Shown piece by piece: positions 1-7,053 of a stretch of DNA of 64,000 nt. The DNA lies in contig JAEZGK010000058.1 of assembly GCA_023437365.1 (NCBI GenBank), positions 1-64,000 of the forward strand, written 5' to 3'. Under the pieces are notes generated by a model that did not search any database, was not told the DNA's origin, and worked only from the letters and a program-made list of their open reading frames with translations. The stretch's first letter is position 1. Every line of letters starts with the position of its first letter. The stretch is from Bacillota bacterium. GTDB taxonomy: Bacteria; Bacillota; Clostridia; Lachnospirales; Lachnospiraceae. Position numbers and translations under genes: made by a program.

Positions 1-284
1 TCTGCCCCATATCCCTGTCTTTGATATGCCGGAGTTATAAACATTTCATCAATAAAAATTTCACTATTATTCCACCAAACTTTTTCATGAGTAAATATCG
101 CTCCAATAATCTCATTATCCGCAATCAGTGTATAACCTAGAAATTTATTCCCATGAACAAAATCCTCTAAATAATTTTTAGCTGTTTCCAAGGTCCAATT
201 GCATTGCCACAAATCGTTATTATAAACCTCAATCATAATTTTAGCGCACATTGTTAAATCTGATTCTATATATTCTCTAATCAT
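1..284 (-). CDS. GNAT family N-acetyltransferase, N-terminal part (cut by window edge)
   Basis: The ATG at 284 follows an AAAGGAG ribosome site and opens a frame that runs off the window after about 94 codons. The visible part starts MIREYIESDL and ends with RQGYGA, the motif A pyrophosphate-binding loop (R/Q-x-x-G-x-G/A) of GCN5-related acetyltransferases, preceded by the beta-4 strand EIFIDEMFITPAYQ. Such enzymes move an acetyl group from acetyl-CoA to an amine; the substrate cannot be told. The C-terminal half (motif B) lies outside the window. Family assignment is firm, function unknown. Confidence 0.8.
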   Translation of the reverse strand, partial: MIREYIESDLTMCAKIMIEVYNNDLWQCNWTLETAKNYLEDFVHGNKFLGYTLIADNEIIGAIFTHEKVWWNNSEIFIDEMFITPAYQRQGYGA

Positions 285-379
285 AGTAAGACTCTGCTCC
301 TTTTTTGCAGCTTATATCCATAACCTTTCATTTGTTTCAATGGAACTGTTTTATTTCATTCAATAAGAATAGATTCACA

Positions 380-532
380 TTATTTATTTCCACATATCTT
401 ACATACCTTCATTCCACCGTTATCAGTACGCTTATCCCACAGTAATTTAACACCAGTTCTTTTACAAATAGGACAACTGCCTCTCCAATTAGGTATATTC
501 TTAATATTCTTACCTCTTTTTGTCTTTGCCAT
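380..532 (-). CDS. 50-residue zinc-ribbon-like small protein
   Basis: A 50-codon gene with a very strong ribosome site (AAAGGAGGGGG upstream of ATG at 532). The product begins MAKTKRGKNIKN, is lysine-rich at the N-terminus, and has two CxxC knuckles, CPIC near residue 20 and CKIC near residue 44, separated by about 20 residues. That is the pattern of a treble-clef or zinc-ribbon fold. It starts 21 bp after the stop of the AraC-type gene, so the two are probably co-transcribed. It could bind nucleic acid or simply be a structural zinc protein; no family is recognised. Confidence 0.6.
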   Translation of the reverse strand: MAKTKRGKNIKNIPNWRGSCPICKRTGVKLLWDKRTDNGGMKVCKICGNK

Positions 533-553
533 TACACCCCCTCCTTTCTGCCA

Positions 554-1435
554 TTAGGATTGTACTTTTCTTCTGACCGGAATCCATACTTCACACATAT
601 ATTTTTCGTATATTTCATCTTCCCAATAATATTTTTCAATACAGGGGCCTTCCACTTGTTCGAAGCCTGATGAAGGAAACCATTCACAATAGATACGTTT
701 CCAGACATGTTGAATCTCTAAATTCTGCGGCATTATCCCTTTCGTTTCAAATACTACCCATGTACATGCCGGAACCTCCAAAATTGTATATTCCTTTGGT
801 ATATCAATTTCAGGGACTTCCCATCCCATCATATATCTTCTACTTCCATCTTCTTTAAAATCAAAATGAATTCCATGAAGCATATGCATGTTTGAATATC
901 CCAGTAATTTATTAATCTTAAGGTGTGTACCATCCTCCCATATTTTATTACAGAATGCTAGTATTTCATGATACAAAGCGTTCTCTTCTATGGTTGTTAA
1001 TAAATCAACTCCAAATACTTTAAATTCTTTGCTCTCAAGTACTCGATAATCCATGTCACACTTCCCTGTTATTGATATTTGTAAAGAGATTTTTGGAAAT
1101 GCCTTTACTTTGACATTTCCATTCTTTAACTTTGAAGGTGCTACTCCATGAAGTCTTTGAAAAGCTTTCGTAAATGCATCTACACTTACGTAGCCATATT
1201 TTATAGCTACTTCTATAACTTTGGCATCCTTAGAAGATAATTCTTCACCAGCAAGAGTCAGTCTACGATTTCTAATATATTCCGATAAAGTAAAGCCGGT
1301 AAAAGCATGAAATAGTCGTTGAAAATGATAACGCGATGTAAATGCGACCTTTGCAATATCATCAATCTCAATCTCTGAATCTAAATTGTTTTCAATATAT
1401 TCGATAGCATTATTAAGATAATTAATTGTTTGCAA
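554..1435 (-). CDS. AraC-family regulator with GyrI-like effector-binding domain
   Basis: The 293-residue product has an AraC-type double helix-turn-helix at about residues 5-105 (IDDIAKVAFTSRYHFQRLF, then VIEVAIKYGYVSVDAFTKAF and the closing GVAPSK). A C-terminal domain of about 150 residues follows, of the GyrI-like/AraC_E_bind type seen in Rob and BmrR-like multidrug regulators (ending VWIPV). The start is TTG at 1435 behind GGAGGTGAAAAG; no ATG fits as well. Proteins of this layout usually bind small hydrophobic or cationic effectors and activate efflux or detoxification genes. No efflux gene is adjacent, so the target is unknown. Confidence 0.85.
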   Translation of the reverse strand: MQTINYLNNAIEYIENNLDSEIEIDDIAKVAFTSRYHFQRLFHAFTGFTLSEYIRNRRLTLAGEELSSKDAKVIEVAIKYGYVSVDAFTKAFQRLHGVAPSKLKNGNVKVKAFPKISLQISITGKCDMDYRVLESKEFKVFGVDLLTTIEENALYHEILAFCNKIWEDGTHLKINKLLGYSNMHMLHGIHFDFKEDGSRRYMMGWEVPEIDIPKEYTILEVPACTWVVFETKGIMPQNLEIQHVWKRIYCEWFPSSGFEQVEGPCIEKYYWEDEIYEKYMCEVWIPVRRKVQS

Positions 1436-1601
1436 CTTTTCACCTCCACTAAAGTATATAACATTTATGAAACAACTACCCGACTTCCTGTGCTATGTTT
1501 TGTCTTAATTAACAAAATTTATAATATCACATTCTATAGTAACAAACAAATTTATGATTTCAAAATACTATGGTCAAATTTTACATGATATTTATATACA
1601 G

Positions 1602-1636
1602 AAAAAACACCCTATCACTTTTACATGATAGGGCGC
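1602..1636 (-). terminator. Rho-independent terminator
   Basis: An 8-bp perfect stem (CCCTATCA at 1610-1617, TGATAGGG at 1626-1633) with an 8-nt loop is followed on the minus strand by TGTTTTTTC. It closes transcription of the acetyltransferase/pseudogene pair to its right. The rest of the 1436-1660 gap shows no gene. Confidence 0.8.
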
Positions 1637-1659
1637 TATATATTATCTTCGCTATTGGT

Positions 1660-1898
1660 TAGTAATTGATAACTTTACAGCTTCAAGAAATTCCTTTGGA
1701 GCTTCTGCAGTGCGTAACTTATCGGCAAACATTCATTGATATCATTCTATCGATACCCTATGACTGGGTCCGTTAATAACCTCCAGTTATCGGACGTCCA
1801 TCCGAATCCATTCGTGTTAAAGCGCAATAACTATCCTCATCACAATTATTTCGAATAATCTCCGCCGCTTTTTGTATTAATTGTTCTTGCATATTCAT
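1660..1898 (-). pseudogene. Remnant of a pyridoxamine-phosphate-oxidase-like (general stress 26) protein
   Basis: A good start (TATAGGAG then ATG at 1898) opens a 41-codon frame reading MNMQEQLIQKAAEI... up to DSDGRPITGGY, then a stop at 1773. The opening helix followed by CALTRMDSDGRP is the N-terminal pattern of FMN-binding split-barrel proteins related to pyridoxamine 5'-phosphate oxidase (normally about 140-160 residues). Past the stop only a short helix-like stretch (LRTAEAPKEFLEAV, ending near 1660) is readable in another frame. The bulk of the barrel is missing, so the gene is probably broken by deletion. The family call rests on a short stretch and is tentative. Confidence 0.45.
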
Positions 1899-1922
1899 TT
1901 CGTTTCTCCTATAACTTCAAAG

Positions 1923-2489
1923 TTACGCATTATGATACATATCATAAACAACATACCCTTCTATTCCTTTCATTGACCCTTCAAATGTTTCCTGACACAT
2001 CATACATCTTGGTTCGTTCATCGGAATTCCGCTTGTAGGGTAGATATTATATTCTGATGATGTTTTAAAACCTACGCGATTATAAAAATGGAAGTCTCCT
2101 TCTACCGTAATTCCCTTAAAGCCGGCTTCTCTAACTTTTTGAATTCCCAATGTCAACATTGTAACACCTATATGCTTATGAAAATAATCTGCATGCACAG
2201 AAACCGGTGCCAACATAACAATATCTTTACTATCAAAATGCTCACCATTTACGGTCTTTGATAAAGGAAAATGCGAAAACAGGAAATGCCCTACTATTTT
2301 CCCATCTATCTCTGCCACAAAAGACAAATCGGGAATATAATATTTAGAAGCTCTAATTTCTTCGATTAATGCTATTATATCTGTTCCATCAGAATAGTTT
2401 GTGCCTTCCTTAAATGAACGCAATACCAAAGAAATAATATCTTTGTAATCTTTTGTTGTCTCCGGACGAATAATAATATCGTTTCTCAT
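1923..2489 (-). CDS. GNAT N-acetyltransferase, YhbS-like
   Basis: A 188-residue protein of the YhbS-type acetyltransferase group. It shows the N-terminal IRPETTKDYKDIISLVLRSF, the beta-strand VMLAPVSVHADYFHKHIG that replaces the classical Q/RxxGxG/A loop, and the downstream GDFHFYNRVGFK motif B. The ATG at 2489 has a GGAG site 8 nt upstream. It lies 24 bp before the broken flavoprotein gene and probably shares its terminator. The acyl acceptor is unknown. The family call is secure. Confidence 0.85.
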   Translation of the reverse strand: MRNDIIIRPETTKDYKDIISLVLRSFKEGTNYSDGTDIIALIEEIRASKYYIPDLSFVAEIDGKIVGHFLFSHFPLSKTVNGEHFDSKDIVMLAPVSVHADYFHKHIGVTMLTLGIQKVREAGFKGITVEGDFHFYNRVGFKTSSEYNIYPTSGIPMNEPRCMMCQETFEGSMKGIEGYVVYDMYHNA

Positions 2490-2702
2490 GTCAACTTCTC
2501 CATTCTAATACAACTTCAATTAATCAAGTGCTTTTAATCTCACTGTAAAATTCAAATTTTCTTTCCCTATTATACCATAACTACTTTAAGTAACAACACC
2601 ATACTCTCTACAAATAAATCTTACTTCCCAAACCCGGTTGCTTTTTCCCCACAACTCAATGATTCCCATGCACTCCCGTCACTTTGAGCACAGAAACACC
2701 AC

Positions 2703-2742
2703 AAAAAAATATTCCCACTAGAACCATTATAATTCTAGTGGG
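2703..2742 (-). terminator. Rho-independent terminator at the distal end of the nuclease cassette
   Basis: A 10-bp perfect stem (CCCACTAGAA at 2714-2723, TTCTAGTGGG at 2733-2742) is followed on the minus strand by AATATTTTTTTG. It is the first terminator downstream of the minus-strand genes beginning at 3720, and supports their reading as one transcription unit. In the 2490-2988 gap the other items are the ppdK 3' remnant and one copy of the 65-bp repeat. Confidence 0.75.
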
Positions 2743-2790
2743 ATTTCAAATTTTACTTCAGTTTTCTTAACGGTTAGTTAAGCGATTGAT

Positions 2791-2820
2791 CTACTTATTA
2801 TTGAGAACTGCCTGTGCTGC
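2791..2820 (-). other. Degenerate copy of the ppdK 3' end
   Basis: On the minus strand this 30-bp stretch reads Ala-Ala-Gln-Ala-Val-Leu-Asn-Asn-Lys-stop. The intact ppdK (9034-9063) ends Ala-Ala-Gln-Ala-Val-Leu-Asn-Gln-Lys-stop. Twenty-five of 30 bases agree. Upstream of it the reading frame is unrelated and stopped. It may mark one edge of an insertion at the ppdK 3' end. Confidence 0.5.
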
Positions 2821-2838
2821 ACTCCAAAGAAGGAGTAG

Positions 2839-2903
2839 CTATCCTTGGAGTAACTACACCTCTTTCTCTATGAAATCCATGTAGCACATGGCAAGGCTGC
2901 ACT
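2839..2903. repeat. 65-bp direct repeat, copy 1
   Basis: This segment (CTATCCTTGG...GGCTGCACT) matches 5202-5266 in the same orientation with 59 of 65 identical bases. The copies bracket the three adjacent nuclease-like genes between 2989 and 5166. Outside the 65 bp the flanks do not match. Confidence 0.85.
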
Positions 2904-2988
2904 TGATAAGGTAGCTATCGAAGACGTTTTTGTCAGCAAATCCATTGTCTTCGACAATTGAAAATCAAACCAATCTACTTTCTCAACA

Positions 2989-3720
2989 TTATAACCAATC
3001 TGCATATAAATAAGCAATCAACTTAGCATACTTTTGTGGATCAATAGCATACATTTCATCAGTACACAAGTTCACTTCCCAAATAGGCATAATGCTCTGT
3101 ATGTTACTTAATCTCATGTCAAGAAATTGAATTGATTTATTAATTTCTCCAATCTTTTTATTTAGTTTGTCTACGTTAATACAACTGTCATCTAATTCTA
3201 CAGTATCAGCGCTTTTCAGTATTATTCTTATTTCAGTCCTTTTATTTGTAAGCTCACTATACTGCTTTAACAAATCACTGATACTTGCTATTTCCTCGCT
3301 ATGCGCTGCTGCTTCTATTTCATTTTCACATTTCTCATCTAGGAACTTATCAATATCGTAAAATTTCCAAACAATTCCGTTTGTTGCGATTACATTACGA
3401 AATGATATTAATTGTCCAATAATCTGTGGCATATGATTTGACAAATCTTCTGTAACATACTTAGTTTCTACAACCCCAACGCATTTACCTAGATTTATAT
3501 TATCAAAACTAAAGTTCTTACTTACAATGGCTAAATCAGAAAAACCTCCTTCTGAAAGATATCTGTTTTTCTTATGCATACTGTCAATAGCTACTAACGA
3601 CAACTCCTTATTAACGACAATTTCGTCTAATAGCATATATACTAATATTTCTACTCCTATCTCAATAGGAGCCTTCGATACAATGTCCTTTATTTTTTCT
3701 TGGTAATATTTATAGTTCAC
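2989..3720 (-). CDS. PD-(D/E)XK nuclease-like protein A, resembling the HsdR N-terminal fold
   Basis: The start chosen is GTG at 3720, which has a perfect TTTTGGAGG site 7 nt upstream; an upstream TTG at 3780 has none. The 243-residue product shows the core of a PD-(D/E)XK nuclease: Glu24 in the first helix, Asp62 in GGFSDLAIV, Glu85-Thr-Lys87 in VGVVETKYV, and Gln103 in QIIGQLISFR. This order is the one seen in the N-terminal nuclease domain of type I restriction R subunits. A long helical or coiled-coil tail (about residues 130-205) follows. It has no helicase and no methyltransferase partner in the window. It is the last gene of the three-nuclease cluster, 92 bp after protein B. Nuclease activity is inferred, not shown. 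Confidence 0.65.
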   Translation of the reverse strand: MNYKYYQEKIKDIVSKAPIEIGVEILVYMLLDEIVVNKELSLVAIDSMHKKNRYLSEGGFSDLAIVSKNFSFDNINLGKCVGVVETKYVTEDLSNHMPQIIGQLISFRNVIATNGIVWKFYDIDKFLDEKCENEIEAAAHSEEIASISDLLKQYSELTNKRTEIRIILKSADTVELDDSCINVDKLNKKIGEINKSIQFLDMRLSNIQSIMPIWEVNLCTDEMYAIDPQKYAKLIAYLYADWL

Positions 3721-3812
3721 TGTTATTCCTCCAAAACACTGACAGTTTTCATCATTCATTTCTTGTTTCTTTAGAGGCAAAAGAATATATCAAGGTCATT
3801 CTTATCAAATGA

Positions 3813-4616
3813 CTATTCAGCCAGTTTCTTCCACCCTCTACTTGAATCGGCAACACCAGGAAAACTCTCTACAATCTGTTCCCAAGTAATATAACCTTTG
3901 TAAGCAGACGCAATTTCATCATGCTCAGCCTCAATTCCAAACTGAGAAGAAAGCGTACTTGCAAATCCTTCTGGAGATATTTGTGCATTCCATTCATTGG
4001 CAAATGTATCTGCCAAAATATAAAATCCGACAACCTTCTTCCAGAACTTTCCCAGTCGGACATAATTCAAGGCATCATGGATATGTCTCACCATCTGGTT
4101 ACGATTTTCAACGTAAGTGGTGCTCTCTGTCGGATGCCTCTCTGTCCACTTTCCTTCAATGACAATGACTTGATTTGCTGTCTCAATAAATACATCCGGC
4201 TTTGAACTACCTTCAAGAAAGAAAATCCCTTTATAATCCTCCAGTAATGAACCGTAATGCTCCTTAATATATAGTATAGCCTCTGCTCTCGCTACTGGAT
4301 TATCTAATAATTTTCTGCGTTCAATTGTTGTAACAGATTCAGCATTTCCTGCCCTGATCTTCGCTTGAGCATATTTGTTATTTGGCAATTCTTCAATAAT
4401 CTTACACAAATAATCACAAGAGGGTACTAAAGGTTTCTCACCTTTTTCACCCGTAATTTCACTCTTTTCTCCAAAATGTATGTGGTCATCATCAAGTTCT
4501 GCTTCAGTAACATTGATTTCAACCATACGAAGCAACTTTACCAACTCTGATTTATGTTCCAGCATATAATGCATCATTGGTGCTACTCTACATTTCGAAC
4601 TATCATTTTTTCCCAT
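3813..4616 (-). CDS. PD-(D/E)XK nuclease-like protein B
   Basis: A 267-residue protein with Pro140-Asp141 in SSKPDVFIE and Glu154-Gly-Lys156 in QVIVIEGKWTE, the two acidic residues and lysine of the PD-(D/E)XK metal site. The N-terminal 110 residues are charged and helical and may recognise a partner or DNA. The ATG at 4616 has only a weak GGGG site, but the gene starts 16 bp after the stop of protein C, so translational coupling is likely. I do not recognise a named family. A role as a restriction-type or DNA-repair nuclease is inferred from the motif and the neighbours. Confidence 0.6.
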   Translation of the reverse strand: MGKNDSSKCRVAPMMHYMLEHKSELVKLLRMVEINVTEAELDDDHIHFGEKSEITGEKGEKPLVPSCDYLCKIIEELPNNKYAQAKIRAGNAESVTTIERRKLLDNPVARAEAILYIKEHYGSLLEDYKGIFFLEGSSKPDVFIETANQVIVIEGKWTERHPTESTTYVENRNQMVRHIHDALNYVRLGKFWKKVVGFYILADTFANEWNAQISPEGFASTLSSQFGIEAEHDEIASAYKGYITWEQIVESFPGVADSSRGWKKLAE

Positions 4617-4632
4617 AACTACCCCAAAATAA

Positions 4633-5166
4633 TCAAATAATCACTACATCGCCGGTATCTCTAACAAGAATAAACTTAATTCCCACTAACTGAATCTGCT
4701 TCAGCGATGACCATCTAGACGCAAGTTCATAACTTTTCTCAGTATAAGGAACTGCCACCATAGGAACAATTCTTTCATTTAGCTGACACCCAGTCATTAA
4801 CTGCCCGATAGCTTCTCGCATTAAAGGATATTCGGAATTACTACGATTCTTTTCTTTACCCTTCTTACTCTCAATATAAAGCATATTTCCGTCTTTAGTA
4901 GTAGCATTAACATCTCCCACACCTGGAGTAGATGAAATGACTATTCTTGGCGTATATCCAGCTACCTCATATATCCCTTGCCATCCGTCTTTAGGACCAC
5001 CACACTTTATACAGGAATGATCAGCTAAGAAACCATAGATATCAAAGTGTATTGTGTCTCCTGTTTTAATATGCGCCCCATCCAAGGATACCTTAACATC
5101 ATCCTTGGTTAGGTTGTTCTCAATATAATATAGCGCTACTCTTAAACTAACTTCAGCTTCCTGCAT
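4633..5166 (-). CDS. PD-(D/E)XK nuclease-like protein C
   Basis: The ATG at 5166 (GGGAGTGG upstream) gives a 177-residue protein; a longer frame to 5265 would start inside the 65-bp repeat and is less likely. Asp85 in GVGDVNATT, Glu99-Ser-Lys101 in MLYIESKKGK and Gln122 in REAIGQLMT form a PD-(D/E)XK site with the helix glutamine common in restriction-type nucleases. Two cysteines (CIKCGG, residues 52-55) may bind metal. It is first of the three nuclease-like genes that end at 2989. The absence of a modification enzyme argues against a simple restriction-modification pair. Confidence 0.6.
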   Translation of the reverse strand: MQEAEVSLRVALYYIENNLTKDDVKVSLDGAHIKTGDTIHFDIYGFLADHSCIKCGGPKDGWQGIYEVAGYTPRIVISSTPGVGDVNATTKDGNMLYIESKKGKEKNRSNSEYPLMREAIGQLMTGCQLNERIVPMVAVPYTEKSYELASRWSSLKQIQLVGIKFILVRDTGDVVII

Positions 5167-5201
5167 TTTTACCACTCCCATACATATAAATTTCATAGCG
5201 T

Positions 5202-5266
5202 CTATCCTTGGTGTAACTATACCTTTTTCTCTATGAAAGCCATGTGGCACATAGCAAGGCTGCACT
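5202..5266. repeat. 65-bp direct repeat, copy 2
   Basis: Second copy of the repeat at 2839-2903 (59 of 65 identical). It lies just upstream of protein C, between it and the GNAT-like gene, and may contain the promoter or be a trace of a recombination event. Confidence 0.85.
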
Positions 5267-5287
5267 AACCAAATTCATGTAACTTGA

Positions 5288-5635
5288 CTAATTCACTCGC
5301 AGCGCATCATCAAAGCAATCACTTCTTAACTCTAATTTATTTCCATCAATAGTAAAGCCAAATTTTGTATAGAAATGGTCTCTACGTTCACTATGATCTT
5401 CATCTTCTGAAGATAAGCCACCAGTTATTTTTGTAGCATTCATCTGTTTGACAAGCTTTATTAATGCATGCATTGTTATAGATCCGTCGCCACAGTTCGC
5501 ATTGCTCATCTGTACATCAGTAATGTGCACATAAGGTAATCGCTTGTAATCCTCTTTATCCCCCACGAACTCGATGAACATTTTCGAAGCTATTTTCTTT
5601 TCCCTATATCGCTCGTAGTCCTTCCCCATTATCAT
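5288..5635 (-). CDS. Short GNAT-like protein
   Basis: The ATG at 5635 with AAGGGAT upstream gives 115 residues; a TTG at 5680 would add 15. The strand YVHITDVQMS, the following helix, and the ending HFYTKFGFTIDGNKLEL resemble motifs A and B of GCN5-type acetyltransferases. The acetyl-CoA loop is atypical (NCGDGSITMHAL) and the N-terminal lobe is shortened. It may be a minimal acetyltransferase or a partner protein. It sits between the glycosylase-like gene (57 bp away) and the second 65-bp repeat. Confidence 0.55.
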   Translation of the reverse strand: MIMGKDYERYREKKIASKMFIEFVGDKEDYKRLPYVHITDVQMSNANCGDGSITMHALIKLVKQMNATKITGGLSSEDEDHSERRDHFYTKFGFTIDGNKLELRSDCFDDALRVN

Positions 5636-5691
5636 CGTATATCCCTTACATTTATAACAAAAATTAGCAAGCTTAATCAATTTACCTTAAA

Positions 5692-6450
5692 TCAAAATAT
5701 AGTCCCGTTACAATATTCCCCAATCACACATTTATTACATTTTGGAGATGCTGTACATACTGCGCCATACCCTTCGGCACAATAGCTCCAGAGCAATATG
5801 TCGATTAGAGCTTTGCTATACCCGGTATTAGCAGAAATCCGGTCTATGATTTTAATCACTTCATCTTCTGTAGCAATGTCTCGATTAGAATAACCCAAAC
5901 GATTATTACTGAGTATTCTGCACATATGTAAATCAGGTTTTGCACCATCAACTCCTACATTTCTGAGAAATTCCCAAGCTAGTGCATAGCCAATATACTT
6001 TAACTTATATTTTCCTCCAGAAAGCATTTTTGCTATTGTAGCTGCTGAATAGGAATTATAAAAATTATCCATACTTCCATAGATATTTTCTATTTTCTCC
6101 AATGTAGCAATATTATCTCTTAGGGATGCCATTTGCTTTCTTGTTGCAATATTGCCGCATTTCAAAGAAAATATTCCATCATAAAAATAGGATGCTGGCA
6201 TACTAAATATCTTGTCCTTATTATAATAAAAGAACAGTTTGTCTATCTGAGCCAACTTAGGTACTATGTTTATCCATTTTGTCTGGTTGCTCAGTTGCGC
6301 ATAAATTAAGCCCTTGATATTGTCCGAGAACGTAAATACTCTTCCATTCTTTCTATCCTCAATATTTCTTAATAATTCATGGTTTTCAAAATCAACATTA
6401 GTTGAAATTAAGTATGCTCTTATTTTTTCCAAAATGATATTATCTTTCAC
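5692..6450 (-). CDS. HhH-GPD (endonuclease III-like) DNA glycosylase with Fe-S loop
   Basis: The start is GTG at 6450 behind GGAGGTGACAGGCAA. The 252-residue product has the family plan of endonuclease III. AQLSNQTKW (residues 51-59) corresponds to the LSAQTTD segment, a helix-hairpin-helix-like KLKYIGYALAWEFL (149-162) follows, Asp173 in AKPDLHMCRIL fits the catalytic aspartate, and four cysteines (232, 238, 241, 247) are spaced like the [4Fe-4S] loop. The lysine of bifunctional enzymes is absent from the hairpin, which predicts a glycosylase without lyase activity. Its place between nuclease-like genes is unusual for a housekeeping repair enzyme. The family is fairly sure, the target base unknown. 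Confidence 0.7.
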   Translation of the reverse strand: MKDNIILEKIRAYLISTNVDFENHELLRNIEDRKNGRVFTFSDNIKGLIYAQLSNQTKWINIVPKLAQIDKLFFYYNKDKIFSMPASYFYDGIFSLKCGNIATRKQMASLRDNIATLEKIENIYGSMDNFYNSYSAATIAKMLSGGKYKLKYIGYALAWEFLRNVGVDGAKPDLHMCRILSNNRLGYSNRDIATEDEVIKIIDRISANTGYSKALIDILLWSYCAEGYGAVCTASPKCNKCVIGEYCNGTIF

Positions 6451-6497
6451 TTGCCTGTCACCTCCAATGTCTCGGTTTCAAATCTACTCTTTCTTTT

Positions 6498-6900
6498 TTA
6501 CCGTAACAATATAATAGATTTATTCCAGGTAATCCGGTCAATCACCTTACCATTTCTAATTAGTAGTGATACCTGATGCTCACAATTATATGTAAAACTT
6601 TTTATTGCTTTCTTTTGTAATAACTCATTTAATTCATATATTAATCTATCAAATCTCTCAAGACCATGTTGCTTATTTTTCTGACCTCCCGAATAGCATC
6701 CTTGCCTCATCTTTGTCATAATAAAGATGAGTTATTTCCAAACCAAGTCTATCCCCATTTATTTCATCCACTGCATCCGGCCCTTCCTGCCGTGATATAA
6801 TTATGCTTTTTATACCTGTTTGCCTCTCATAATCTTCAATAAAATACTTTAATGCATATTCTTCTAGCAATGTTTTTTTCTTACTATGTGATTCATCCAT
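6498..6900 (-). pseudogene. Frameshifted PD-(D/E)XK-like gene
   Basis: A strong AGAGGAGG site precedes ATG at 6900. The first frame (75 residues, to 6673) has Pro41-Asp42 in EGPDAVDEING and Glu55-Ile-Thr57 in LGLEITHLYY, a nuclease-like D...ExT signature. It ends in GRSEK at a run of five A. Immediately there, the overlapping second frame continues naturally (NKQHGLERFDRLIYELNELL...) to a stop at 6498. Removing one A would give one protein of about 133 residues. It is either a true mutation, a sequencing error, or a slippage site. Confidence 0.55.
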
Positions 6901-7053
6901 AAAAGACCTCCTCTAATAAAACATAACAACCTACATAGATATTTCATCTAACTTCCTTTCTATTTCCGACCAATCAAGGAGTACTTTCGTTTAATAACCG
7001 CTTAGACTTAGGAGAAGAAGTTAAAAACAACCATGGACATAAGCTTTATAAAA

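Noticed and set aside
3869..4205. Open frames antisense to or shifted within nuclease-like gene B
   Set aside because: Shadows of the better-supported frame, which carries the nuclease motif and coupling to its neighbour.
5167..5265. N-terminal extension of nuclease-like gene C into the 65-bp repeat
   Set aside because: The extension is encoded by the repeat and has no ribosome site; the ATG at 5166 has one.
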